This document shows positions 34,099 to 43,241 of a stretch of 64,000 nucleotides of DNA, one piece after another. Each line of letters opens with the position of its first letter. The first letter of the stretch is position 1. A program made the translations under genes and the position numbers. Source of the stretch: Pseudonocardia sp. MH-G8 (lineage in GTDB: Bacteria; Actinomycetota; Actinomycetes; Mycobacteriales; Pseudonocardiaceae); assembly GCF_002262885.1 (NCBI RefSeq), contig NZ_NKYF01000036.1:1-64000 (forward strand), written 5' to 3'. The notes under the pieces are model-generated. The model was not told where the DNA came from. It did not search any database and saw nothing but the letters and a program-made list of their open reading frames with translations.

Positions 34099-34128
34099 AC
34101 GTTATGTCGGGAGTCTCCGACATGTCAA
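34099..34128 (-). promoter_or_regulatory. Leaderless promoter with operator for the ArsR-SRPBCC operon
   Basis: On the minus strand TTGACA (34128-34123) and TAACGT (34104-34099) are 18 bp apart. The spacer and both box edges hold the palindrome ATGTCGG/CCGACAT (arms 34104-34110 and 34117-34123). TAACGT ends 6 nt before the GTG. The -35 overlaps the stop codon of the upstream transporter gene, so the promoter is embedded at the end of that gene. Confidence 0.8.
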
Positions 34129-35486
34129 TGATTTCCGACGCGTTCTGCGACTGCGCCGGCCACGACCTCCGGTGCCGTGGCCGCATCGCGGTCGAGTGTC
34201 TCGGGCAGGTACGCGGTGCCGACGAGCCCGATGATGCTGAGCGCGACGAGGTACCCGACCACGAGCCACGGCGTGCCGCCCGCGATCGACACGAGCCAGG
34301 TCGCGACGAGCGGCGCGGTGCCGCCGACGAGGGCGGCCGGGATCTCGCGCGAGATCGCGATGCCGCTCCAGCGCAGGCTGGTGGGGAAGATCTCGGCGAG
34401 CATGGCGGCGGAGACGCCGATCGTGGCGCCCTGGATCACCGCGAGGCCGAGCACCAGCCCCAGGCCGACGAGGACCGGGGCCTCGGTCAGGTAGAGCAGG
34501 AACATCGGGAAGGCGAACAGGATCCCGAAGACGGCCGCGCCGAGCAGCACCGGCTTGCGCCCGATCCGGTCCGCGAGCCTGCCGAACAGCAGGGTGGCGG
34601 GGATCGTCAGCAGCTCGGCGACGATGAGGCCGACGAGCATCGCGGTGGGGTCCAACGCGAGGGTCCCGGTCGTGTACGAGATCGAGAACGTCTGCACGAC
34701 GTAGACCCACGGCAGCACGAACGTGAACAGCGCCATCGCAGGCAGCAGCACCCGCCAGTGCGAGCGCACGACCTCGACGAGCGGGGCCCGCTGCACGTCG
34801 CCGGACTGCGCAGCGGCCTCGAAGGCCGCGGTCTCCTTGACCCGCAGCCGGAAGTACATCGCGAGCGCGACGATCGCGATGCTCGCGATGAACGGGATGC
34901 GCCATCCCCACGCGAGGAACACCTCGCGCGGCAGCAGGCCGCTGAGCAGCGCGAACGTGGCCGTGGCGAGCGCCATCCCGACGTAGACGGCCGCACCGGG
35001 GAAGCCGGCGGTGAAGGCGCGGTGCTGCGTGCGGGCCGACTCGCCCGCCATGGTCATGGCGCCCGCGAACTCGGCACCGGCACCGGCCCCCTGGAACAGG
35101 CGCAGGAGGATCAGCAGCACCGGCGCCCACACGCCGGCGACCTCGGCGGTGGGCAGCAGGCCGATGAGCGTGGTGGCGAGGCCCATCGTGAGCAGGGTGA
35201 CCAGCAGCGTGCCCTTGCGGCCCAACCGGTCGCCGAAGTGGGCGAAGACGAGACCGCCGACGGGGCGGGCCACGAAGCCGACCGCGAACGTGGCGAAGGC
35301 GCCCAGCATGCCGGCCAGGCCCCCGCTGCCGAAGAACAGCGGGGCGAAGACGAGAGCCGAGGCGAGGCCGTAGAGGGTGAAGTCGTACCACTCGATCACG
35401 GTTCCGGCCGAGCTGGCGATGATCGCGTGCCGTCGCTGTCGGGGTGAGTCGAGACCGGCTCGGTCGATGTCGTGCTGGGCTGCCAT
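34125..35486 (-). CDS. MFS transporter, metabolite:H+ symporter (MHS) type
   Basis: A 453-residue permease. GTVIEWYDFTLYGLASALVF in TM1, FAHFGDRLGRKGTLLVTLLT after TM2 and FQGAGAGAEFAGAMTMAGES in TM4 are diagnostic for the MHS family (ProP, KgtP, ShiA relatives), which imports organic acids and betaines with protons. The ATG follows AAGGAG by 4-5 nt. It is divergent from the PucR-type regulator; palindromes lie in the 159 bp between them. The neighbouring HMG-CoA reductase operon suggests a carboxylate such as mevalonate, but that is inference. Confidence 0.9.
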   Translation of the reverse strand: MAAQHDIDRAGLDSPRQRRHAIIASSAGTVIEWYDFTLYGLASALVFAPLFFGSGGLAGMLGAFATFAVGFVARPVGGLVFAHFGDRLGRKGTLLVTLLTMGLATTLIGLLPTAEVAGVWAPVLLILLRLFQGAGAGAEFAGAMTMAGESARTQHRAFTAGFPGAAVYVGMALATATFALLSGLLPREVFLAWGWRIPFIASIAIVALAMYFRLRVKETAAFEAAAQSGDVQRAPLVEVVRSHWRVLLPAMALFTFVLPWVYVVQTFSISYTTGTLALDPTAMLVGLIVAELLTIPATLLFGRLADRIGRKPVLLGAAVFGILFAFPMFLLYLTEAPVLVGLGLVLGLAVIQGATIGVSAAMLAEIFPTSLRWSGIAISREIPAALVGGTAPLVATWLVSIAGGTPWLVVGYLVALSIIGLVGTAYLPETLDRDAATAPEVVAGAVAERVGNH

Positions 35487-35563
35487 GACACTCCTTTGTG
35501 CGGCCGGACGAAGCCCGGGGCCGGACGAGCGCGCTCAGGCTAGCCAGCGGAATCGGCAACCTA

Positions 35564-35613
35564 CATGTGCCAACATCACATGGATTTGCCGTCTTGATGA
35601 GTGATGTGCACAT
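35564..35613. promoter_or_regulatory. CATGTG-type palindromes between the MHS transporter and PucR regulator
   Basis: CATGTG (35564-35569) and CACATG (35577-35582) are perfect arms 7 bp apart. ATGTGCACAT at 35604-35613 is a perfect 10-bp palindrome. Both share ATGTG half-sites, with centres about 35 bp apart. They are candidate sites for the adjacent PucR-type regulator. Confidence 0.55.
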
Positions 35614-35645
35614 ACGTGATCCTGGTCCGGACAAGGGGAGGCCGA

Positions 35646-37580
35646 ATGCCCGACGACGTGCGTGTCGCCGCGACCGCGACGCTGGTGGACGCGACGCTCG
35701 GCGACAGCAGCGTGAGCCCGCGCGAGCTGGCCGCCGCGCTCGAGGAGCTCGGGGTGGGCGGGGCGGACGGCGTGCGCCTCGCCGAGCAGGTGCAGCGCGC
35801 GCACCGTGAGCACGGGCGGATGCGCCGCCGCGAGCACGAGCTGGCCGCGCTGTTCTCGAGCGCCCGCGAGCTCGCGGAGGTGCGCGACAGCGTCGCCCTG
35901 CTCGACCGGCTCGTGAAGCGCGCCCACGAGATGATGGGCAGCGACGTCACCTACCTCTCGGAGTTCGACCCGCAGACCCGCGAGCTGCAGGTCACCACCA
36001 CGAGCGGCTCGGTCAGCCCCGCCTTCCAGCGCCTCCGGGTGCCGGCCGGGCGGGGTCTCGCGAGCGTCATCGTCGAGACCCGCAGCGCCCGGTGGGCCGC
36101 CCGGTACGGGGACTACCGGCAGGACCGCCACGAGCCGGGCATCGACGACGCGGTCGCGGCGGAGGGCATCGTCTCGTTGCTCGGCGTGCCGATGCTCTCC
36201 GGCGACGCGGTGCTGGGCGTGCTCTTCGTCGCCACGCGGGAGGAGCACGCCTTCACCCCGGAGCAGATCGCCCTGCTCTCGGCACTGGCCGACCACGCGT
36301 CGGTGGTGCTGCAGACGGCGCGCACGCTGCGCAGCCTGCAGCGTTCCGAGGACGAGGCACGGCGGGCGCTCGAACGCCTCACCGATCACCTCGCCGAGCG
36401 GGACCGCGCCAACACCGTGCACCAGGAGCTCGTCCACGCCGTGCTCGCGGGCGGCGGGTTCGCCCCCGTCGCCCAGACGCTCGCCTCCGCGCTGGGGCGC
36501 CCGGTCGCGGTCGTCGACGAGCACGAGCGGATGATCGCCGCGGCCGGCCTGCCGCTGCCGGGGTCGATGCTCGATCTCGACGCCGCGGCCGGCGCCGCGC
36601 TGGAGGAGAGCCGCGGCTCGGGCCACTGCGTGCGGGTGGAGGGTGTCGCCGGACTCCACGCGGTCGCCGCGCTGGCCGCGGGATCGCAGCACTTCGGGGC
36701 GGTGCTCCTCGGCGAGGGCGAGTTCGCGCTGGGGCCGGTCGACCGCCGCACGGTGGAGCGCGCGGCGCAGGTCGGAGCGCTCCTCGCGCTGCAACAGCAG
36801 GCTGTCGCGGAGGCCGAGCGCCGGGTGCAGAGCGAGCTGGTCGGCGACCTGCTCGACGCCGTGCCCGAGCGCATGGGCGACGTCGAGCGCCGCGCCCGGC
36901 GGCTCGGGGTACGGCTCGACGAGCTCGACACGCTGGTGCTCTTCGCGGTGCCGGGGGAGCAGCGTTCGGCCGCCGCGCGCGTCCTCACCCCGCTGATCGA
37001 CGAGGGCGCGCTCGTGGGCGAGTACCAGGGATTCGTCGTGGCGGCGCTCGCGGCCGACCGCGTGCGGGCCGACGCGGGTGATCTCCGCGACCGCATCTCG
37101 CGGACGATCGCCGCCCCGGTGCTGGCGGTGTCGGCGCCGCGCTCCCCGAACGCGCTTCCCGCCGCGTTCCGCACCGCGATGCGCACCGCACGGCTGCTGG
37201 CCGCGCTGGAGGTCGACGACGCCACCGTGGCCACCGACGACTACCTGCCGTACTCGGCGGTGTTCGACACGGACGCGCGCACGCTGCGCTCCTTCCTCGA
37301 CCGCACGATCGGCGCGGTGCGCCGCTACGACGCCGATCGCGGCGCCGAGCTGGCGGGCACGCTGCGCGCCTTCGTGCACGCCAACGCGAGCCCGACCCGC
37401 ACGGCGCGGGCGCTGAACTTCCACACCAACACGATCCTGCAGCGGCTCGACCGGCTCGGCCGCATCCTGGGTGAGGACTGGCGGGACGACGAGAAGCTGT
37501 TCCGCATCTCGCTCGCGGTCCGGCTCGACGAGCTGCTGGAGCGCCTCCAGCGCGCCGACTCCGCGCGTTTCGATGGGTGA
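35646..37580 (+). CDS. GAF-domain PucR/CdaR-type transcriptional regulator
   Basis: A 644-residue regulator. Residues about 75-240 form a GAF domain (YLSEFDPQTRELQVTTTSGS, then GIVSLLGVPMLSGDAVLGVL). A central region with VVDEHERMIAAAGLPL follows, and the C-terminal HTH has the PucR signature (LRAFVHANASPTRTARALNF, then HTNTILQRLDRLGRILG). Such proteins activate catabolic operons on sensing a small ligand. The ATG at 35646 follows GGGGAGG by 4 nt. It is divergent from the MHS transporter and precedes the HMG-CoA reductase operon, so both are likely targets. Confidence 0.9.
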   Translation: MPDDVRVAATATLVDATLGDSSVSPRELAAALEELGVGGADGVRLAEQVQRAHREHGRMRRREHELAALFSSARELAEVRDSVALLDRLVKRAHEMMGSDVTYLSEFDPQTRELQVTTTSGSVSPAFQRLRVPAGRGLASVIVETRSARWAARYGDYRQDRHEPGIDDAVAAEGIVSLLGVPMLSGDAVLGVLFVATREEHAFTPEQIALLSALADHASVVLQTARTLRSLQRSEDEARRALERLTDHLAERDRANTVHQELVHAVLAGGGFAPVAQTLASALGRPVAVVDEHERMIAAAGLPLPGSMLDLDAAAGAALEESRGSGHCVRVEGVAGLHAVAALAAGSQHFGAVLLGEGEFALGPVDRRTVERAAQVGALLALQQQAVAEAERRVQSELVGDLLDAVPERMGDVERRARRLGVRLDELDTLVLFAVPGEQRSAAARVLTPLIDEGALVGEYQGFVVAALAADRVRADAGDLRDRISRTIAAPVLAVSAPRSPNALPAAFRTAMRTARLLAALEVDDATVATDDYLPYSAVFDTDARTLRSFLDRTIGAVRRYDADRGAELAGTLRAFVHANASPTRTARALNFHTNTILQRLDRLGRILGEDWRDDEKLFRISLAVRLDELLERLQRADSARFDG

Positions 37581-37711
37581 TTCGCCCACGAGATGAGCCA
37601 AAGCGTGGGGGAGTAGCCCATGCTGTGGCGATGCCGTGCTGGATACGTTGCGTCCGCGGGTGCGCGGAGATGCCGGTGCCGAGGCCGGCCCGCATCCGCG
37701 GAGGAGGATCA

Positions 37712-38992
37712 GTGGCGATCAACAGCCGCCTGTCCGGCCTGCGGGACTCCAGTCCCCGGGAACGTCGCGCGATCGTGGTGCGCAACGCCGGCATCGACGC
37801 GTCGGCCCTCGACGTGCTCGAGCCCGGAGCCGGACTCGGCGTCGAGCAGGCCGACCACATGATCGAGAACGTGCTGGGCGTGATCGGGATCCCCGTCGGC
37901 GTCGCCACGAACCTCACGGTGAACGGCCGCGACTACCTCGTACCCATGGCCACCGAGGAGCCGAGCGTCGTCGCCGCCGCCTCCAACGCCGCACGGATGG
38001 CCCGCGGGCTCGGCGGCTTCACGACCTCGGACACGGGCAACATCATGATCGCCCAGATCCAACTGGTCGACGTCGTCGATCCCGAGGGCGCCCGGATGCG
38101 GGTGCTGGAGGCGCGCGCGGAGCTGCTCGCGCTCGCCGACGCGCAGGACCCGGTGCTGGCGGGCCTCGGCGGCGGGGCCCGCGACCTGGTCGTACGCCTG
38201 GTGCCGACCCGCCTCGGGGTGCACGTGGTGGTGCACCTGCACGTCGACGTGCGTGACGCCATGGGCGCCAACGCCGTCAACACCATGGCCGAGGCCCTCG
38301 CGCCGCGCCTGGGAGAGCTGGCCGGCGCCCGGTCGCTGCTGCGCATCCTGAGCAACAAGGCCGACCAGCGGCTCACCCGTGCGCGGGCCGTGTTCGACCG
38401 GGAGCTGCTCGGCGGACAGCAGGTGGTCGACGACATCGTGCTGGCGAGCGCCTTCGCGGAGGCCGATCCCTACCGGGCCGCCACCCACAACAAGGGGATC
38501 ATGAACGGCATCACGGCCGTCGTGCTCGCCACCGGCAACGACAGCCGTGCCGTCGAGGCGGGATGCCACTCCCACGCCGCGCGCGCCGGCAGCTACACGG
38601 CGCTCTCGCGGTTCGAGCGCGCCGCCGACGGCAACCTGGTGGGCACGCTGGAGGTCCCGCTGGCGGTGGGTCTCGTGGGCGGCGCGACCCGGGCCCACCC
38701 CGCGGCGCAGGCGGCCGTCGCGCTGCTCGGCGTGCAGAGCGCCACCGAGCTCGCCGCGGTCGTCGCGTCGATCGGGCTCGCCCAGAACCTCGCCGCCTGC
38801 CGCGCTCTCGCGGCCGAAGGCATCCAGCGCGGGCACATGACACTGCACGCCCGCACCATCGCCGCGTCGGCGGGCGCCACGACCGACGAGATCGGCCGGG
38901 TCGCCCAGCGCATCGTCGACGACCGGCGCATCCGCCTGGAGCACGCGCAAGAGGTGCTCGCCGAGTTGCGGGCGGGGAGGATCTCGCCATGA
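37712..38992 (+). CDS. mvaA: Class II (degradative-type) HMG-CoA reductase
   Basis: A 426-residue enzyme interconverting mevalonate and HMG-CoA. Catalytic residues of the class are all visible: Glu in VPMATEEPSVVAAAS, Lys in THNKGIMNGITAV, Asp in ATGNDSRAVEAGC and His in RGHMTLHARTIA. DAMGANAVNTMAEALAP carries the cofactor-domain signature. Class II enzymes act oxidatively in mevalonate-degrading Pseudomonas and reductively in some Gram-positives; its catabolic neighbours favour degradation. GTG 37712 follows GGAGGAGG by 4 nt. The stop overlaps the CoA-transferase start. No HMG-CoA lyase gene is present in the window, so how HMG-CoA is used further is open. Confidence 0.92.
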   Translation: MAINSRLSGLRDSSPRERRAIVVRNAGIDASALDVLEPGAGLGVEQADHMIENVLGVIGIPVGVATNLTVNGRDYLVPMATEEPSVVAAASNAARMARGLGGFTTSDTGNIMIAQIQLVDVVDPEGARMRVLEARAELLALADAQDPVLAGLGGGARDLVVRLVPTRLGVHVVVHLHVDVRDAMGANAVNTMAEALAPRLGELAGARSLLRILSNKADQRLTRARAVFDRELLGGQQVVDDIVLASAFAEADPYRAATHNKGIMNGITAVVLATGNDSRAVEAGCHSHAARAGSYTALSRFERAADGNLVGTLEVPLAVGLVGGATRAHPAAQAAVALLGVQSATELAAVVASIGLAQNLAACRALAAEGIQRGHMTLHARTIAASAGATTDEIGRVAQRIVDDRRIRLEHAQEVLAELRAGRISP

Positions 38993-40227
38993 CCGCCCCC
39001 GACCCCGACCTGCTCGCCCCGACCGCAGGCGCCCTCGCCGGCGTGCTGGTCCTCGACCTCTCCCGGGTGCTCGCGGGACCGTATGCCGCGCAGACCCTCG
39101 CCGATCTCGGCGCGACCGTCATCAAGATCGAGAATCCGGCCGACCCGGACGTCGCGCGCAGCTTCCCGCCGTACCTTCGCGCAGGCGACGAGGAGTTCAG
39201 CGGCTACTACGGCCAGTACAACCGCGGCAAGCTCGGACTCGCCCTCGACCTCGCGAGCGAGGAGGGCAAGCAGGTGCTCAAGGAGCTCGTGGCGAAGGCC
39301 GACGTGCTGGTCGAGAACTTCCGGCCCGGCACGATGCAGAAGCTCGGAGTGGGCTACGAGGTCCTCGCCGCGATCAACCCGCGGCTGGTCTACGCGGCCA
39401 TCTCGGGGTTCGGGCAGACGGGTTCGCGCAGCAGGCGCCCGGCCTTCGACAGCACCGCGCAGGCCGCGGGCGGGCTGTGGTCGATGAACGGGTACGCCGG
39501 GCAGGGGCCGGTGCGGGTGGGCGTGACCATCGGGGACCTCTCGGCCACCCTCTTCGGGGTGATCGGCACCCTCGCGGCGCTACGGCACGCCGAGCGCACC
39601 GGGCAGGGCCAGCTGGTGGACGTCGCGCAGACCGACAGCGTGCTCGCCATGACCGAGACGGCGGTCGTCGACTACACGGTGGAGGGCAAGGTCGCCGCCC
39701 CCGCGGGCAACGAGCACGCCTGGGTGCGGCCCTACGAGCTCTTCCCCTGCGCGGACGGCCAGGTCTTCTTCGCGGGGTACACCGACAAGCTGTGGCGGGC
39801 CAGCTGCGAGCTGTTCGGCACCCCCGAGGCCGCGACCGACCCCGAGATCGACACGATGCGCAAGCGGTTCGACAAGCAGGTGTACGAGCGGCGGGTCAAG
39901 CCGCTCATCATCAGCTGGTTCGCCGGGCGCACGCGCGCCGACCTCGAGGAATCGGCAGGCGACGTCATCCCGCTCACCGCGGTGAAGGACGTCGGCGAGG
40001 TCGTCGACTTCCCCGGCACGGCCGAGCGGGAGATGGTGGTCGAGGCCGACTACGGCGAGCTGGGTGCGCTGCGGATGTTCGGCCAGCCGATCAAGCTGAC
40101 GGCCACGCCCGCCGATCCCGCGCGGGTCGCCAACCGCATGGGGGAGCACACGGACGTCGTGCTCGGCGGGCTGCTCGGCTACGAGCGGGAGCGGATCGAC
40201 GGCCTGCGCGCCCGCGGGGTGGTCTGA
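38989..40227 (+). CDS. Family III (CaiB/BaiF) CoA-transferase
   Basis: A 412-residue enzyme that moves CoA between carboxylic acids. LVLDLSRVLAGPYAAQTLAD and LGATVIKIENPADPDVAR open the protein, LVENFRPGTMQKLGVGYEVL follows, and the likely catalytic Asp is in RRPAFDSTAQAAGG. The ATG overlaps the HMG-CoA reductase stop (ATGA), so the two are translationally coupled. With the hydratase gene 1 bp downstream it could activate or regenerate a branched dicarboxylate such as 3-methylglutaconate, mesaconate or HMG; this is inference. Confidence 0.92.
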   Translation: MTAPDPDLLAPTAGALAGVLVLDLSRVLAGPYAAQTLADLGATVIKIENPADPDVARSFPPYLRAGDEEFSGYYGQYNRGKLGLALDLASEEGKQVLKELVAKADVLVENFRPGTMQKLGVGYEVLAAINPRLVYAAISGFGQTGSRSRRPAFDSTAQAAGGLWSMNGYAGQGPVRVGVTIGDLSATLFGVIGTLAALRHAERTGQGQLVDVAQTDSVLAMTETAVVDYTVEGKVAAPAGNEHAWVRPYELFPCADGQVFFAGYTDKLWRASCELFGTPEAATDPEIDTMRKRFDKQVYERRVKPLIISWFAGRTRADLEESAGDVIPLTAVKDVGEVVDFPGTAEREMVVEADYGELGALRMFGQPIKLTATPADPARVANRMGEHTDVVLGGLLGYERERIDGLRARGVV

Positions 40228-40228
40228 C

Positions 40229-41047
40229 ATGGCGATCACGCGCACCGACGTGCTGGCGACCCGACCCGCCGCCACGTACCGCGACACCTTCGCGCCGACG
40301 GTGCCGGAGCCGGGCCCGGGGGAGCAGCTGCCCCCGGGATGGGAGGGCCTGTACTTCCCCTTCGACACGCCGTTCGCGGCGCTGCGGCCCGACGGCTCGC
40401 CCGCCGTCGACGGCGTCCTGCCCGAGTTCGGGCTGCCGCGGCGGATGTACGCGGGTGAGGACACCGTGTTCCACCGCCCGCTGCGCTTCGGTGACGAGGT
40501 CGGTCGGACCACGCGCCTCGGCGAGGTGGCGAAGAAGGAGGGACGGCGCGGGCGGCTCGTCTTCGCCGATGTGGTGCGCGAGTACCGGGTCGGCGGGGAG
40601 CTCGCGATCGAGAGCACCTGGCACGACGTCTTCCTCGAGAAGTCCACCGGCGACGAACCGCCGCGCGCCGCTGCCGCCCCGGACGTGGAGCCGGACTGGC
40701 GGGAGCCCGTCCAGCTCGACTCGCGCCACCTCTTCCGCTTCTCGGCACTCACCTTCAACACCCACCGCATCCACTACGACCGGGACTGGGCGCGCGAGGT
40801 CGAGGGCCTCGACGACCTGCTCGTCCACGGTCCCCTCACCCGGATGCTGCTGCTCGACGCGGCAGTGCGCCACGCCCCGGGCGCGCGGCCGGCCGCCTAC
40901 ACGTTCCGCGCGCTGGCACCCGTGCTCGTCGACACGCCGTTCACCATCGCCGGCCACGACGAGGACGGCGTCACCGAGGTGTTCGCGCTCGACCGGGAGG
41001 GTGCGCTGCTGGCCAGAGGGCGGGTGACCTGGCAGGACCCCGGCTAG
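40229..41047 (+). CDS. HTD2/MaoC-type hydratase (mesaconyl-C4-CoA hydratase-like)
   Basis: A 272-residue double hot-dog protein. The N-terminal hot dog carries LPEFGLPRRMYAGEDTVFHR. The C-terminal one has the catalytic hydratase motif FSALTFNTHRIHYDRDWARE and LLVHGPLTRMLLLDAA. This pattern is shared by fungal/mitochondrial HTD2 dehydratases and by mesaconyl-C4-CoA and methylfumaryl-CoA hydratases. It ends the HMG-CoA reductase-CoA-transferase operon and would hydrate or dehydrate a branched acyl-CoA. The stop overlaps the convergent IclR gene by 4 bp. Confidence 0.85.
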   Translation: MAITRTDVLATRPAATYRDTFAPTVPEPGPGEQLPPGWEGLYFPFDTPFAALRPDGSPAVDGVLPEFGLPRRMYAGEDTVFHRPLRFGDEVGRTTRLGEVAKKEGRRGRLVFADVVREYRVGGELAIESTWHDVFLEKSTGDEPPRAAAAPDVEPDWREPVQLDSRHLFRFSALTFNTHRIHYDRDWAREVEGLDDLLVHGPLTRMLLLDAAVRHAPGARPAAYTFRALAPVLVDTPFTIAGHDEDGVTEVFALDREGALLARGRVTWQDPG

Positions 41048-41859
41048 AGGAGCTGCCCGCGCAGATCCTCGACCGCGTCGCGCAGCGCGGTGAGCATCGG
41101 GCCGAGCATCGTGGCCCGGTCGACGCGGTCGGTGCCGGCGCCGACGTTCAGCGCGGCGACGGTCACGCCGTCCCACCGGCGCAGCGGCACGGCGACGGAC
41201 TGGAAGCCGCTCTCGGCCTCCCGGTCGACGTAGGCGAACCCGTCGTCGCGCACCTGGTGGACGATGCGGCGCAGGGCGTCCTTGTCCGTGACGGTGTGGA
41301 GTGTCGCCGCCGTGGGATGCGCGTCGGCCAGGAACGCGTCGAACGCGTCATCGTCGAGCGCGGCGAGCAGCACCCGGCCGAGCGCCGAGTGCAGGGCCGG
41401 CAGCCGGTAGCCGACGCCCACCCCGAGGTTGATCAGCTGGTTCGGTGCGGCCCGGGCGATCATCACCACCTCGTCGCCGTCCAGCACGGCGACGCTGACG
41501 CTCTCCTGCACCGCGGCGCAGAGCCGTTCGCACAGTGGCTGGAGCACGGCGCTGCCCGTGTTGGACGTGAGGTAGGCGGTGGCGAGCCGCAGGACGCGCG
41601 GGGTGAGCTCGTGCATGCGCCCGTCCTGGGTGAGGTAGCCGAGATGCACGAGTGTGGCGACGGTCCGGCGCACCGTGGCCCGCGGGAGGTCGACGGTGCG
41701 CGCGACGTCGGCGATGGTCATCCGGCGGTGGGCGTCGTCGAACGCCTGCAGCACGCGCAGGCCCCTGGCCAGTGCCTCGGAGAAGTCGCCGGGCTCGACG
41801 CCTGGCGGCAGCGTGCGGGCGGCGCGGGCCGCCGCGTCCTGCGCGTTCAACCGTCCCAT
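41044..41859 (-). CDS. IclR-family regulator (PcaR/PobR-like)
   Basis: A 271-residue regulator. FSEALARGLRVLQAFDDAHR begins the HTH, with DLPRATVRRTVATLVHLGYL as recognition region. The effector domain contains RAAPNQLINLGVGVGYRLPA and ALHSALGRVLLAAL, close to the protocatechuate/aromatic-acid responsive PcaR/PobR group. The ATG at 41859 follows GGGAGG by 8 nt. An 18-bp palindrome at 41876-41893 sits between it and the divergent Rieske oxygenase gene, its probable target. Confidence 0.92.
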   Translation of the reverse strand: MGRLNAQDAAARAARTLPPGVEPGDFSEALARGLRVLQAFDDAHRRMTIADVARTVDLPRATVRRTVATLVHLGYLTQDGRMHELTPRVLRLATAYLTSNTGSAVLQPLCERLCAAVQESVSVAVLDGDEVVMIARAAPNQLINLGVGVGYRLPALHSALGRVLLAALDDDAFDAFLADAHPTAATLHTVTDKDALRRIVHQVRDDGFAYVDREAESGFQSVAVPLRRWDGVTVAALNVGAGTDRVDRATMLGPMLTALRDAVEDLRGQLL

Positions 41860-41875
41860 CGAGGGCACCTCCCTG

Positions 41876-41893
41876 CTATCGTCCCGACAATAG
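41876..41893. promoter_or_regulatory. 18-bp palindrome, probable IclR operator
   Basis: CTATCGTCCCGACAATAG pairs CTATnGTC with GACnATAG. It lies in the only 71 bp between the divergent IclR and Rieske genes, 17 bp before the IclR start and 37 bp before the Rieske start. Confidence 0.65.
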
Positions 41894-41930
41894 CGAACTA
41901 CTGGGCGATAACCGAACACCGGAGGCGACG

Positions 41931-43241
41931 ATGCTGTCGCGCGAGGACAACGAGCTGCTGACCCGCACCGGGCGCGACACCGCGTGCGGCCGGCTGCTGC
42001 GGGCGTACTGGCAGCCCGCGGCGCTGGTGAGCGAGCTGCCCGCGGAGCGGCCCGTGAAGGCGGTCCGCCTGCTCGGGGAGGACCTCGTGCTGTTCCGCGG
42101 CGGCGGCGGCTACGGGCTGATCGGCCGGTTCTGCTCCCACCGGGGCGTCGACCTGTCCTTCGGCCGTCTCGAAGGGGATGGCCTGCGCTGCCTCTACCAC
42201 GGCTGGCTCTACGACCGGCGCGGCCACTGCCTCGAACAGCCCGCCGAGCCGGAACACAGCCGCTTCCACACGAAGATCCAGCACGTCGGCTACCCGTGCC
42301 AGGAGCGCAACGGGATCGTGTTCGCCTACCTGGGCGGCGGCGACCCACCGCCGCTGCCCGGCTACGACTGCTTCCGCGCGCCCGACGAGTACAGCTTCGC
42401 GTTCAAGGGGCTGTGGGAGTGCAACTGGCTGCAGGGCGTGGAGGGCGGGATCGACCCGAGCCACGTCTCCTACCTGCACCGCTTCCTGCAGGACGACCCG
42501 CGCGAGGCCTACGGGCAGCAGTTCCGCGGCGAGGTGGAGGGCACCGGCAGGACGCTCTCCGCGCTGGTGGGGGAGAACGCCCGGCCCGACATCGAGGTGG
42601 AGCCCACCGAGCACGGGCTGCGGGTGTTCGCGGTACGTGCCCTCGACGGGGCGCAGCGCCACGTGCGGGTCACCAACCTGCTGTTCCCGAACGCGTTCGT
42701 GGTGCCGTTCGGTCCCACCCAGGTCTTCACGCAATGGCACGTTCCGGTCGACGACGAGAACCACTACTGGTACATGATCCTCTACGACTTCGCCGAGCCG
42801 ACAGACAAGGAGCAGCTGCTCGCCCAGCGCCTCGGGTCGTGCACGCTGCCCGACTACCGGTCCACCCGCAACCGCGACAACGACTGGGGATTCGACGCCG
42901 CAGAGCAGGCGGCGTTGACCTACACCGGCATGGGACTGGACATCAACGTCCACGACCAGTGGGCGGTGGAGAGCATGGGCCGCATCCAGGACCGCACCGT
43001 GGAACGCCTGGGCGTCTCCGACCGCGCGGTCACCGCGAACCGGCGGTTGCTGCTGCGGGCGATCGCCGACCACCAGGCGGGCAAGACCACGGTCGGCATG
43101 GCAGGCAGCGAGGCCGACGCCCGCGCGCTCACCGGGCCGCAGGCCGTCGACATGATCGCCTCCGCAGGCGACTGGAAGCAGCGATGGCGCGAACACGACC
43201 TCGCCCGCAGGCAGCGCTCGCCCTGGGCGTCGCCGCGATGA
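41931..43241 (+). CDS. Rieske non-haem iron oxygenase, phthalate-dioxygenase-like oxygenase subunit
   Basis: A 436-residue oxygenase. The [2Fe-2S] Rieske ligands are Cys68 and His70 (CSHRG) and Cys87 and His90 (CLYHGW). The mononuclear iron site is Asp175, His178 and His183 in GIDPSHVSYLHRF. Length and the single-subunit layout match phthalate 4,5-dioxygenase and other monooxygenase/demethylase types. The matching reductase is not encoded nearby. GGAGG precedes the ATG by 5 nt. The stop overlaps the glutamine-synthetase-like gene (ATGA), so the two products probably act on the same molecule. Confidence 0.93.
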   Translation: MLSREDNELLTRTGRDTACGRLLRAYWQPAALVSELPAERPVKAVRLLGEDLVLFRGGGGYGLIGRFCSHRGVDLSFGRLEGDGLRCLYHGWLYDRRGHCLEQPAEPEHSRFHTKIQHVGYPCQERNGIVFAYLGGGDPPPLPGYDCFRAPDEYSFAFKGLWECNWLQGVEGGIDPSHVSYLHRFLQDDPREAYGQQFRGEVEGTGRTLSALVGENARPDIEVEPTEHGLRVFAVRALDGAQRHVRVTNLLFPNAFVVPFGPTQVFTQWHVPVDDENHYWYMILYDFAEPTDKEQLLAQRLGSCTLPDYRSTRNRDNDWGFDAAEQAALTYTGMGLDINVHDQWAVESMGRIQDRTVERLGVSDRAVTANRRLLLRAIADHQAGKTTVGMAGSEADARALTGPQAVDMIASAGDWKQRWREHDLARRQRSPWASPR

